From: Polaromonas sp. SP1
GTDB taxonomy: Bacteria > Pseudomonadota > Gammaproteobacteria > Burkholderiales > Burkholderiaceae_C
DNA length: 64,000 bases
Reading direction: 5' to 3'
NCBI RefSeq assembly: GCF_003711205.1
Contig: NZ_CP031013.1
Span: forward strand, 2,770,501-2,834,500
The notes below the pieces were generated by a model. It was not told where the DNA came from. It saw nothing but the letters and a program-made list of their open reading frames with translations, and ran no database searches. This document shows, piece by piece, positions 37,013 through 44,771 of this stretch. A program made the position numbers and the translations under genes. Within the stretch, counting starts at the first letter, position 1, and each line of letters opens with the position of its first letter.

Positions 37013-38176
37013 ATGACTCTCTCTGATTTCGAGCCGCAACTGCTGCGCTGGCGCCACCACCTGCACCGCCATCCCGAAACCGGCTTCGAGGAAGTGCACA
37101 CCGCCGACTACGTGGCCAGCGTGCTCAGTGCGTTGGGGCTGGAGGTGCACCGCGGCATCGGTGGCACCGGCTTGGTGGCCAACCTGACGGTGGGCGAGGG
37201 TAAAGGCGTGATCGGCCTGCGCGCCGAGATGGACGCCCTGGCCATTACCGAGGCGGCGGAAGGCCGGGCCTACGCATCGCAGACGCCGGGCCGCATGCAC
37301 GCCTGCGGCCATGACGGCCACATGACCATGGTGCTGGGCGCGGCCCGGCTGTTGCGCGAACGGCGCAATTTCAATGGCACGGTGCGCTTTATCTTCCAGC
37401 CGGCCGAGGAGCACGGGCGGGGCGCCAAGGCCATGATGGACGACGGCCTGTTCGAACGCTTCCCGGTCGACGAAATCTATGGCGCGCACAACATGCCGGG
37501 CCTGCCCGCCGGCTGCTTTGCGACGCGCACCGGCGGCATCATGGCCAGCGAAGACAACTTCGTCATCCACGTGAAAGGGCGCGGCACCCACGCCGCCCGC
37601 CCGCACATGGGCGTAGACCCTATCGTGGTGGGCGCCGAGATCGTGCTGGCGCTGCAAACGATAGTTTCGCGCTCGGTGGACCCGAGTCTGCCGGCCGTCA
37701 TTTCGTGCACCGAATTCATCACCGACGGCATCCGCAACGCCATACCGTCCAATGTGATCATCAAGGGCGACACGCGCAGTTACTCGCCCGATGTGCAGGC
37801 GCTGCTCGAAAAACGCATGCGCGAAGTCAGCATCGGCATCTGCAGCACCCACGGCGCCGAATGCGTGTTTGAGTACACCCATGAATTCGCGCCGACCGTC
37901 AACTGGGCCGAGTGTGTGCCCACCGCCCTGGCGGCGGCCACGGCCATTGCCGGGACCGACAAGGTGGACGGCAATGTGCAGCCCATGATGATTTCAGAAG
38001 ATTTCGGCGCATTTCTTCGCGCTGTGCCGGGCGCTTTTGTATTCATCGGCAACGGCGAAACCTGCGCCCAGGGCGGCACGCCACTACACAACGCGCGCTA
38101 TGACTTCAACGACAGCCTGCTGCCCATCGGCGCGCGCTACTTTGCCGAGATCGCGCGCATCCGCTTGCCGAATTGA
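37013..38176 (+). CDS. M20-family amidohydrolase (hippurate-hydrolase-like)
   Basis: 387 aa. It is of the IAA-amino-acid/hippurate hydrolase type: the metal ligands lie in MHACGHDGHMTMVLG and the catalytic Glu pair in IFQPAEEHGRGAKAM. The dimerisation domain includes GRGTHAARPHMGVDPI, and the final His is in GGTPLHNARYDF. It would release an amino acid from an N-acyl precursor. The start at 37013 follows GGAG. The lyase gene begins 22 bases downstream, so an N-acylated diaminopropionate or related amino acid may be the natural substrate, although this is inference. Confidence 0.92.
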   Translation: MTLSDFEPQLLRWRHHLHRHPETGFEEVHTADYVASVLSALGLEVHRGIGGTGLVANLTVGEGKGVIGLRAEMDALAITEAAEGRAYASQTPGRMHACGHDGHMTMVLGAARLLRERRNFNGTVRFIFQPAEEHGRGAKAMMDDGLFERFPVDEIYGAHNMPGLPAGCFATRTGGIMASEDNFVIHVKGRGTHAARPHMGVDPIVVGAEIVLALQTIVSRSVDPSLPAVISCTEFITDGIRNAIPSNVIIKGDTRSYSPDVQALLEKRMREVSIGICSTHGAECVFEYTHEFAPTVNWAECVPTALAAATAIAGTDKVDGNVQPMMISEDFGAFLRAVPGAFVFIGNGETCAQGGTPLHNARYDFNDSLLPIGARYFAEIARIRLPN

Positions 38177-38198
38177 TTCCGCCACGAAAGGCCTTCTT

Positions 38199-39467
38199 AT
38201 GCTGATCCACAATCGGTTTGCCCGGCGCAGCGCGTATGACGCGGCCCTGCAACAAGTCATGAACATAGCCCAGGCGCGCGAAAGCCGGCGCTGGCTTTCG
38301 CACTGGCCCGTCCTCAACCCAGGCGCCACACTCGTCTGGCAAATGCCGCACCTGGCGCAGCGCCTGCAGGTCGGGCGGGTTAGCGTCAAGGATGAATCAG
38401 CGCGGTCGCCGCTGGGCAGCTTCAAGGTGCTGGGTGCGCCGGTCGCCTTGCTGCGCCTCATCATGCGCCGCTGGCCCGGCAAGGACTTCAAACCAGAAGA
38501 CCTGCTGGCCGGCCGCCATGCCCAGGACTTGAAGGATTTTGTGGTCATCAGCGCCACCGATGGCAACCATGGCCGCGCGCTGGCCGCCGCCGCCCAGAGC
38601 GTAGGCTGCCGCTGCGTGATCGTGCTGCACGCGCATGTCAGCCTTGAGCGCGAAGCGCCCATCACCGCCCTGGGCGCCGAGATCGTGCGTATCACTGGCA
38701 ACTACGATGCGTCCGTGCAGGAAGCCGCCCGCCTGGCGGCGGCCAATGACTGGCAGGTGGTGTCCGACACCTCTTATGAAGGCTACGAAGAGATTCCGCG
38801 CGATGTGATGCAGGGGTATGCCGCCATGGTGGACGAACTGCTGGAGCCCGATCTTCCTTTAACTTTCACCCATGTGATCCTGCAAGGCGGCGTGGGCGGT
38901 CTGGCCGCAGGCGTGGTGAGCTACTTTTGGGAGCGTTACGGCGAGCAGCGGCCGGGCTTCATCGTGGTCGAACCGGAGCAGGCCGACTGCCTCTACCAGA
39001 GTGCGAAACTGGGCCGCCCGGCGACCGCCACCGGCTCGGTCGACTCGGTGATGGCTGGCCTGGCCTGCGGCGAAACCTCGCCGCTGGCGTGGCGCTTTCT
39101 TCAGCCAGCCGTGGATTTTTTCATCACCGTCTCTGACGAACAGGCGGTGGATGCCATGCGCACCCTGGCTTCGGGGGAGGGCGGCGACGTGCCGGTGCTC
39201 AGCGGTGAATCAGGCGCCGCAGGGCTGGCGGCCTTGAATACTCTGGCCGCTTCACCAGAGCTGCGCCGGCAAACCGGCTTGAACAGCGACTCACGCGTGC
39301 TGCTCATCAACACCGAGGGAGCCACGGCGCCTGCCGTGTATGCACAACTGGCGGGCCTTTCACCTCAGTCCGTGCTGGCGGCCCAAGCCGATTGGCTGGC
39401 GCGCCTTGAATACGCCCGCCCGACAGGTCAACGCTCCAGCTTCAGCAGCGCTTCCTCACGCCAGTAG
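38199..39467 (+). CDS. dpaL: Diaminopropionate ammonia-lyase-like PLP enzyme
   Basis: 422 aa, fold type II PLP enzyme. It matches diaminopropionate ammonia-lyase (YgeX): the Lys of SVKDESARSPLGSFKVLGA forms the Schiff base, SATDGNHGRALA binds the cofactor, SDTSYEGYEEIPRDVMQGY is diagnostic, and LQGGVGGLAAGV is the phosphate loop. It converts 2,3-diaminopropionate to pyruvate and ammonia. It is the second gene of an Lrp-linked operon. Its 3' end overlaps the convergent small gene by 40 bases. Confidence 0.92.
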   Translation: MLIHNRFARRSAYDAALQQVMNIAQARESRRWLSHWPVLNPGATLVWQMPHLAQRLQVGRVSVKDESARSPLGSFKVLGAPVALLRLIMRRWPGKDFKPEDLLAGRHAQDLKDFVVISATDGNHGRALAAAAQSVGCRCVIVLHAHVSLEREAPITALGAEIVRITGNYDASVQEAARLAAANDWQVVSDTSYEGYEEIPRDVMQGYAAMVDELLEPDLPLTFTHVILQGGVGGLAAGVVSYFWERYGEQRPGFIVVEPEQADCLYQSAKLGRPATATGSVDSVMAGLACGETSPLAWRFLQPAVDFFITVSDEQAVDAMRTLASGEGGDVPVLSGESGAAGLAALNTLAASPELRRQTGLNSDSRVLLINTEGATAPAVYAQLAGLSPQSVLAAQADWLARLEYARPTGQRSSFSSASSRQ

Positions 39468-39637
39468 TCGACTGCGCCCCACCAGCCTTCCCACACGCAG
39501 CCGTTGCAGCCTCGCCCGCAGCAGCTGTCGGGCTCGGCGGGCGGCGCGCGCAGGGTGATGCCGGCGGCAGCGGCGCGTTGCTGCAGGGCGCTGAACATCG
39601 CCAGCGCGGCGTCGCGGTCGGTGAGGCTTTCGGACAT
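39428..39637 (-). CDS. Oxidoreductase-like domain protein
   Basis: 69 aa. The C-terminal half has the compact Cys-rich signature CCGRGCNGCVWEGWWGAV of the oxidoreductase-like domain (also found in eukaryotic OXLD1), followed by DYWREEAL. The clustered cysteines suggest metal or Fe-S binding; function is unknown. It overlaps the end of dpaL by 40 bases in convergent orientation. Confidence 0.85.
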   Translation of the reverse strand: MSESLTDRDAALAMFSALQQRAAAAGITLRAPPAEPDSCCGRGCNGCVWEGWWGAVDYWREEALLKLER

Positions 39638-39664
39638 GGGCCTTGAGGAAAGCGGCGTTGCGCG

Positions 39665-39940
39665 TCAGGGCTTCGCGGCGACGGCCATGCGCCGGCGCAC
39701 ATAGAGGCCCACAAACGCCGCGCCCAGCACCACCGCAAACCAACCCACCAGCGCCGACCGCGCCACGATGGACTGCATGCCCGGCGAGGTGATGAAGTAG
39801 GGCGACACCAGCACGCCTGCGCCTATCAGCAGGCACAGCACGCCCTTGACGAGCAATTCGTTGTTGGCCTTCAGGGCCGAGGCGGCCAGCCGGCTGGCGG
39901 GGATATTGGGTCTTTGTTCGGGGGCAGGGGGTAGCGGCAT
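39665..39940 (-). CDS. Small inner-membrane protein, uncharacterised
   Basis: 91 aa. Two hydrophobic helices (about residues 29-50 LLVKGVLCLLIGAGVLVSPY and 61-82 ALVGWFAVVLGAAFVGLY) follow a cytoplasmic N-terminus rich in Pro and Ala; a positive C-terminus (RRRMAVAAKP) suggests both ends face the cytoplasm. No family recognised. It lies 27 bases upstream of the oxidoreductase-like gene and may be co-transcribed with it. Confidence 0.7.
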   Translation of the reverse strand: MPLPPAPEQRPNIPASRLAASALKANNELLVKGVLCLLIGAGVLVSPYFITSPGMQSIVARSALVGWFAVVLGAAFVGLYVRRRMAVAAKP

Positions 39941-40126
39941 AAGAGGCTCGTGTGGGGTGGTTTGCGGCGCGGTGGGCGGCTGGCGGTGTTCGCTGCCGAG
40001 TGCAGCGTAGCCGGTATGTGGCGCGCGAGGGACGCGGTGTTGTGATCCCCAATTGTCCTACATCGGGCTGCGGGCAGGCACGCCGCCTCTGTAAGGCTTC
40101 ACGAACTGTAGGTGCCGGACGGCACG

Positions 40127-40163
40127 CTTAACGATTTCTTAATACCGCTAACAAGTCCTTAAA
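40127..40163 (+). promoter_or_regulatory. PmrA/QseB-type direct-repeat box
   Basis: CTTAAC-GATTT-CTTAAT (40127-40143) fits the 6-5-6 direct repeat recognised by PmrA/QseB-family response regulators, and a third half-site CTTAAA follows at 40158-40163. It lies just upstream of the inactive-esterase gene. Confidence 0.6.
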
Positions 40164-40191
40164 TTCGCCCCGGCACCATTCGCTCCATTGC

Positions 40192-41265
40192 ATGACAAAG
40201 CGGTTTTGTCATGCGTCTTTGCAGGCTGTTGAAAGGGCCGGAGATGCTGGATCGAAACATTGCGCAGGACTTGCCGGTGCCGCCGGCGCTGGTTGCCTGA
40301 TGGCGGGGCTGCCCATGGTTGCCGCCCTGTCGCTGGTGCTCACGCTTGTGCTGGCCGGCAGCCTGGCGTTTTACTGGCTGCATGCGCCGGTGGGCGCGCC
40401 GCTCGATGCCGGGTTTGACACGGCAGCCTATACCTTGCCGGTAGGCGGGCAAGAGCGCTCCTACCTGGTCCACGCGCCCCAATACCTGCGGCCGGGCGCG
40501 CCGCTGGTGATCGTTCTGCACGGCTCGGGCCAGGACGCGCAGGCCATGCGCAAGGCCACCGGCTTTGCCTTTGAGCGCCTGGCCGGCCAGCGGCGCTTTG
40601 CCGTGGCCTACCCCAACGCTTTCGGCAAGCACTGGAACGACGGCCGCAAGGCGGCGCCCCACGCGGTGCGTGCACGCGGCATCGACGACAGCGCGTTCAT
40701 GGCCGCCCTCATCGACAGCATGGTGGCCGGTTATGCGATAGACGCAGAGCGCGTGTTCGTCTTTGGTTACGCCGGCGGCGGCCACATGGCCTTTCGCCTG
40801 GCGCAAGAGGCGTCCGGGCGTGTTGCGGCTATCGCGGCAGTCGCCGCCAATATCCCTACACCTGAAGACGCCGTGGCCCTACCTCAGCGCCATGCGGTGC
40901 CCACCATGCTGGTGAATGGCACGGACGACCCCATCAACCCCTATGACGGCGGGCGCGTGACGCTGTTCGGTTTCGGCAACCGCGGCGAGGTGCAATCAGC
41001 CCGCGCCTCGGCCAACCACTTTGCCCGGCTCCATGGCGCCCACCTGGCCCAGACGCAGGAGCTGGGGCCCGGCGATTTCCCCGACCCCACACGCGTGGTC
41101 AAGCAGACCTGGACCGCGGGCCGCGAGCCCAAGGTCGTCCTGTACTCGGTGCTGGGCGGCGGCCACGTGATTCCGCACCCCCACGCCCGCGCGCCGCGCC
41201 TGCTGGGGCGCAAGACCACTGCACTGGACGCGCCCAAGGCGGCCTGCGAGTTTTTCGGGCTTTGA
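40192..41265 (+). CDS. LpqC/PHB-depolymerase-family protein with Ser-to-Ala nucleophile change
   Basis: 357 aa, or less if translation starts at the Met about 36 codons in, which opens the hydrophobic anchor. The fold matches polyhydroxybutyrate depolymerase/feruloyl esterase-like proteins: PLVIVLHGSGQDAQAM, then the elbow, then VNGTDDPINPYDGG (Asp) and LGGGHVIPHP (His). The elbow, usually G-x-S-x-G, reads FGYAGGGHMA, so the nucleophile is Ala. The rest is well conserved, which suggests a binding or lost-catalysis protein. A PmrA/QseB-like box lies upstream. Confidence 0.82.
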   Translation: MTKRFCHASLQAVERAGDAGSKHCAGLAGAAGAGCLMAGLPMVAALSLVLTLVLAGSLAFYWLHAPVGAPLDAGFDTAAYTLPVGGQERSYLVHAPQYLRPGAPLVIVLHGSGQDAQAMRKATGFAFERLAGQRRFAVAYPNAFGKHWNDGRKAAPHAVRARGIDDSAFMAALIDSMVAGYAIDAERVFVFGYAGGGHMAFRLAQEASGRVAAIAAVAANIPTPEDAVALPQRHAVPTMLVNGTDDPINPYDGGRVTLFGFGNRGEVQSARASANHFARLHGAHLAQTQELGPGDFPDPTRVVKQTWTAGREPKVVLYSVLGGGHVIPHPHARAPRLLGRKTTALDAPKAACEFFGL

Positions 41266-41272
41266 TTTTTCC

Positions 41273-41360
41273 TTCACCCCTTCACCCCTTCATCCCTTCA
41301 TCCCTTCATCCCTTCATCCCTTCATCCCTTCATCCCTTCATCCCTTCATCCCTTCAACCC
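41273..41360 (+). repeat. 8-bp tandem repeat (TTCATCCC), 11 units
   Basis: Two TTCACCCC units, eight perfect TTCATCCC units and one TTCAACCC unit lie head to tail, 7 bases after the esterase-like stop and 45 bases before mipA. The unit length is not a multiple of three. The array is open in the frame of mipA. Confidence 0.95.
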
Positions 41361-41405
41361 TTTAACGCTCACCCTTTTTACTTTTTTAACCTGGAGAACC
41401 TGAAT

Positions 41406-42275
41406 ATGACCCCAAGCAAAGCACCGCGCCAAACCGTCAAATCCCGCTCACGCATCACCCCGCCGGCCGGCAAAGCCACCGGCAAGCCCGCGTCCACCGG
41501 CAAGCTTGCCCGCGCGCCGCTGCCGCTGTTCTCGCTGTTCCTGCTCGCGGCTTTTGCGCAGCAGCCGGCGCGCGCACAGGCTCCGTCGTCCACGGCCAGC
41601 GAGGAGTCCGCCTGGGGCCTGGGCCTGGCCGTGGGTGTCGAGAAGCAGCCCTACCGCGGCATCGACAACGAGACCAAGGCGCTCCCGCTGGTCACCTATG
41701 AAAACAAATGGGTCAGCATCTTCGGCCCCGGCATCGATGTGAAGCTGCCGTCCGCAGGCCCGGTGTCCTTCCGCTTGCGCGCCCGCTATTCGATGGACGG
41801 CTACGAAGCCGGCGACTCGCCCTTCCTGGCCGGCATGGACGAGCGCAAGGACGGCATCTGGCTGGGCGGCGCGGCCGTCTGGCGCAACGACATCGCCAAC
41901 CTGTCGGCCGAGTTGCTGGGCGATGCCTCGGGCAACAGCAAGGGCACCAAATTCAGGGTGATGGTGGACCGCCGCTTCCAGGCCGGGTCGTTCGACATCA
42001 CGCCCCGCCTGGCCGCCACCCGGCTGGACGACAAATATGTCTCGTACTACTACGGCGTGAATGCCGCCGAGGTGCGCGCAGGCCGGCCTTTCTACCAGGG
42101 CGGCGCCGCGGTGAATCTGGAAGCCGGCGTGCGCGTGGGCTATGCGATTGCGCCCAAGCAGACCATCTTCCTGGACCTGAGCACCACCCAGCTGGGCTCC
42201 AGCATCAAGGACAGCCCGCTGGTCGAGCGCTCCAGCCAGACCGGCGTGCGCGTGGGCTATCTCTACCGCTTTTAG
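41406..42275 (+). CDS. MipA/OmpV-family outer-membrane protein
   Basis: 289 aa. An N-terminal basic stretch (KSRSRITPPAGKATG) precedes a hydrophobic signal core (PLFSLFLLAAFAQQPARAQA), giving an unusually long signal region. The mature beta-barrel has the family pattern: WGLGLAVGVEKQPYRGID, LPLVTYENKWVSIFGPGIDVKLP, and a terminal VGYLYRF ending in Phe as in outer-membrane barrels. MipA is a scaffold for murein synthesis in E. coli; other members are linked to antibiotic or envelope stress. The start has GGAG at 41392. It is preceded by an 8-bp repeat array and followed by a structured element. Confidence 0.9.
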   Translation: MTPSKAPRQTVKSRSRITPPAGKATGKPASTGKLARAPLPLFSLFLLAAFAQQPARAQAPSSTASEESAWGLGLAVGVEKQPYRGIDNETKALPLVTYENKWVSIFGPGIDVKLPSAGPVSFRLRARYSMDGYEAGDSPFLAGMDERKDGIWLGGAAVWRNDIANLSAELLGDASGNSKGTKFRVMVDRRFQAGSFDITPRLAATRLDDKYVSYYYGVNAAEVRAGRPFYQGGAAVNLEAGVRVGYAIAPKQTIFLDLSTTQLGSSIKDSPLVERSSQTGVRVGYLYRF

Positions 42276-42285
42276 TCACTTGTAA

Positions 42286-42381
42286 ACATCTGTTTTTGAG
42301 GACGAAACAGGTGTGAATCTTGCGGGGCTGCTGCCGGATCGCAGCCCTGCACCGAAGTGGTGATCCGGCATCCTCAAGGAG
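42286..42381 (+). ncRNA. Nested inverted-repeat structured element (possible regulatory RNA)
   Basis: Two 10-bp hairpins, 42286-42295/42305-42314 and 42322-42331/42341-42350, each close a 9-base loop. The whole second loop (42332-42340) is complementary to 42362-42370, and seven bases of the first loop (42296-42302) are complementary to 42371-42377. These two target segments adjoin each other and run straight into the Shine-Dalgarno AAGGAG (42376-42381) of the 32-codon ORF. The sequence can fold either as two hairpins or as a long bulged helix. No known riboswitch or ribozyme class fits. Confidence 0.6.
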
Positions 42382-42390
42382 TCATGAACC

Positions 42391-42489
42391 ATGCAAACCG
42401 ACCCGACTTACCTGGTGAAAAAATTCATCTGGCGCAGCTGGATACACGGCCTAAGCTGGCTACGCCGGCACCACCTCAGCCCCCATTGA
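42391..42489 (+). CDS. 32-residue Trp-rich basic peptide ORF
   Basis: ATG at 42391 with AAGGAG nine bases upstream. The 32-residue product has a hydrophobic/basic centre with three Trp (KKFIWRSWIHGLSWLRR) and a His-rich end, so it would be a membrane-active amphipathic peptide. It follows the nested inverted repeats and overlaps the 3' end of the histidine kinase gene by 30 bases. It could be a small membrane protein or a type I toxin-like peptide, or not translated. An overlapping ATG at 42384 opens another frame of 49 codons. Confidence 0.4.
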   Translation: MQTDPTYLVKKFIWRSWIHGLSWLRRHHLSPH

Positions 42490-43887
42490 GCTGGATGCCG
42501 GTGGCGGCAGCGGGAACAGGATACGCACGCTGAACCCCCGGCCATCGAGCCCCGGGCCCGTCTTGATGCTGGCCTCGTGCAACTGCGCGATGCCGGCCAC
42601 CAGCGACAGGCCGATGCCGCTGCCGTGCCCGTTATTGCCGGCAACCCGGTGAAAGCGCCGGAAGATCGCCTCGTGCTCCGCCTCGGGAACGCCGGGGCCG
42701 TCGTCGGCCACTTCCAGGCACACGCGGTCTTTGCCATCGAGCTCCGTGTAGCCGCAGCTGATCTTCACGCGGCCGTCTTCGGGGGTGTAGCGCAGCGCGT
42801 TGTCCAGCAGGTTGCGCAAGAGGATGCCGATCTCGTCGACATCGCATTCGATGGGGCAGGGCGTGAGCGCCAGGATGATGCTGCGCCGCTGCTGCTGCGC
42901 CTGCATGTCGAACTCCTGGCTCACATGCATGACGAGCTCGCTCAGGTCGGCCAGGACTTTTTGCGGCGCGTTCACGCCCGCGTCCATGCGCGCCAGGTCC
43001 AGCAGCTGGTCTGACAGGCGGGTGCTGCGTTCGGCCACCGCCAGCAGCTTGACGAGTGCGGCGTCTTTTTCGGCCGGCGTGGTGGCGCGCAAGGCCACCT
43101 GCGCCTGCGCCTGCAGGGCCGACAGCGGCGTGCGCAACTCGTGCGCCGCGTCGCCGATAAAACGGCGTTCGCCTTGCATGGCCTGGTCCAGCTGGTCGAG
43201 CAGGTGGTTGAAAGACTCGACCAGCGGCCGGATTTCACTGGGCAGCTGCGTGACCGGCAGCGGCGTCAGGTCAAACTTGCGGCGGCTGCGCACCGCGGCC
43301 TCCAGCGCCGTCAGGGGGCGCAGCGACTTGCCCACCGCAAACCACATCAGCAAGCCCGCCACGGCCAGCAGCGTGGTCGTCAGGGCCAGGGCGCCAAAGG
43401 TCTTGCGCCGTATCTCTCCATCGATCACGTCATGCCGCATGGCCACCTGCACATTGACTTCGCCGGTGCTGTCGGCCACCGAGAACACCCGCCAGGGTAT
43501 GCCGTCGATGGTGACACTGGAAAACCCGTCGGCAAATGTGGGCTGCAGCGCTGTCGGCGGCGAGTCAGGGGCGCCCACGATGAGGTTTTTGCGTTCCGTC
43601 CAGACCTGGAAGGTCAGGTTCGCATCACGCGGCACGGCTTCGTCGCGCAACTGCAGCCGCAGCCGCTGGCCGGAGGGCTGCAGGCTCTTGCCGCTGGGAA
43701 TGGACATCAGGATCTTGGTGCCTATCGCCTGCAGCTTGCTGTCCCAGATGCTGTTCTGCCCGCGCAGGGTGTAGACCGTCAGCACGGTGAGCGCGCCGAC
43801 CCAGCACAGCAGGATGGTGACGCCCAGCACGCACAGCACGCGCCCCTTGAGCGACCTGGCCGGAAAATTGAAGGGGAAGGGCTTCAC
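42460..43887 (-). CDS. Sensor histidine kinase, QseC/PmrB type
   Basis: 475 aa inner-membrane sensor. TM1 lies at about residues 16-40 and TM2 at about 165-188, with a periplasmic domain of about 125 residues between. The dimerisation/phosphoacceptor box is IGDAAHELRTPLSALQAQ (His phosphorylated), followed by the ATPase N box LLDNALRYTP, the G1 box VADDGPGVP and G2 GSGIGLSLV. It overlaps the response regulator by 4 bases (ATGA). Stimulus unknown; PmrB/QseC relatives sense metals, pH or catecholamines. Confidence 0.94.
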   Translation of the reverse strand: MKPFPFNFPARSLKGRVLCVLGVTILLCWVGALTVLTVYTLRGQNSIWDSKLQAIGTKILMSIPSGKSLQPSGQRLRLQLRDEAVPRDANLTFQVWTERKNLIVGAPDSPPTALQPTFADGFSSVTIDGIPWRVFSVADSTGEVNVQVAMRHDVIDGEIRRKTFGALALTTTLLAVAGLLMWFAVGKSLRPLTALEAAVRSRRKFDLTPLPVTQLPSEIRPLVESFNHLLDQLDQAMQGERRFIGDAAHELRTPLSALQAQAQVALRATTPAEKDAALVKLLAVAERSTRLSDQLLDLARMDAGVNAPQKVLADLSELVMHVSQEFDMQAQQQRRSIILALTPCPIECDVDEIGILLRNLLDNALRYTPEDGRVKISCGYTELDGKDRVCLEVADDGPGVPEAEHEAIFRRFHRVAGNNGHGSGIGLSLVAGIAQLHEASIKTGPGLDGRGFSVRILFPLPPPASSSMGAEVVPA

Positions 43888-44549
43888 GGTTTGGCCTCGC
43901 CGATCATGTAGCCCTGGCCGTGCACGGTGGTGATAAGGTGCTCGCCCAGCTTGCGGCGCAGCTGGTGGATAAAAACCGCAATCGTGTTGCTTTCAATCGC
44001 CGAGGTGGTGCCGTAGACCACATCTTCCAGGTGGTCGCGCGTAACGACATGGCCGGGCCGCTCCAGCAGGCACAGCAGCGTGCGGTACTCGTGTGCGCTC
44101 AGCGCCACACGCACGCCCGCGCGCGTCACGGCGCGTTTGCTGCGGTCCAGGCTGATGTCACCATAGGTGTGCACGGGCACCACCTTGCCCTGGCTGCGGC
44201 GTATCACGGCGCGCACCCGCGCCCACAATTCGTCGAGCTGGAAAGGTTTGACCAGGTAGTCGTCGGCCCCGGCGTCCAGCCCGGTGATGCGCTCACTCAA
44301 CTGCCCGCGCGCGGTGAGGATCAGCACCGGCGTGACGTCATAACGGTTACGCAGCGTGCGCAGCACAGCCAGGCCCGAATCGCCGGGCAGGCCCAGGTCC
44401 AGCAGCACGGCCTCATAGACGTGATCGATCAGCGCCAGCTTGGCGGCCGCGGCGTCGCCGACGTGGTCCACCGTCCAGGCGATCTGGCGCGCCGCATCGC
44501 ACACCGCTTCGGCCAGCATCGCGTCGTCTTCAACCAGGAGCAGGTGCAC
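43884..44549 (-). CDS. OmpR-family response regulator, PmrA/QseB type
   Basis: 221 aa. Receiver domain residues 1-115 with the acidic pocket VEDD and the phospho-acceptor Asp in AVLLDLGLPG, conserved Thr in LILTARG and Lys in YLVKPFQ. The winged-helix DNA-binding domain (residues 125-218) includes LSAHEYRTLLCLLERPGHVVTR and VFIHQLRRKLG. It is co-translated with the kinase. An ATTAAT-N5-ATTAAT repeat upstream suggests autoregulation. Confidence 0.95.
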   Translation of the reverse strand: MHLLLVEDDAMLAEAVCDAARQIAWTVDHVGDAAAAKLALIDHVYEAVLLDLGLPGDSGLAVLRTLRNRYDVTPVLILTARGQLSERITGLDAGADDYLVKPFQLDELWARVRAVIRRSQGKVVPVHTYGDISLDRSKRAVTRAGVRVALSAHEYRTLLCLLERPGHVVTRDHLEDVVYGTTSAIESNTIAVFIHQLRRKLGEHLITTVHGQGYMIGEAKP

Positions 44550-44622
44550 GGATTTGTCTCTTTCGGTCGCTTTGGGGTGGGCGGTGCCGTAGGTGGCCCA
44601 GCACTGATCGTGCCCGGGGCCG

Positions 44623-44639
44623 ATTAATCACTTATTAAT
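44623..44639. promoter_or_regulatory. ATTAAT-N5-ATTAAT direct repeat, probable PmrA/QseB-type autoregulatory box
   Basis: Two ATTAAT half-sites separated by CACTT, 74 bases upstream of the response-regulator start. It has the same 6-5-6 geometry as the box at 40127 and, being self-complementary, reads on both strands, so it may also serve the divergent GTPase gene. Confidence 0.55.
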
Positions 44640-44771
44640 AAAAAAACGGGCTTGGGAAGCCGTGCATTTTGCGGCATGGAGGCGCCCGGAGCCGCAGCGG
44701 CGACAATTGGTGTATCGCAGGGGTCTTCGCCCCATGCCCCGAATACCCAACCCCAGAAAGAAAAGACCCAG

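Noticed and set aside
41262..41405. N-terminal extension of mipA through the 8-bp repeat
   Set aside because: The repeat translates to HPFIPSSL units with no ribosome site, while a good GGAG precedes the ATG at 41406; kept only as a phase-variation hypothesis.
42300..42308. GGACGAAAC, a string typical of hammerhead ribozymes
   Set aside because: No CUGANGA core is found at the position required by any of the three hammerhead topologies, so the match is fortuitous.
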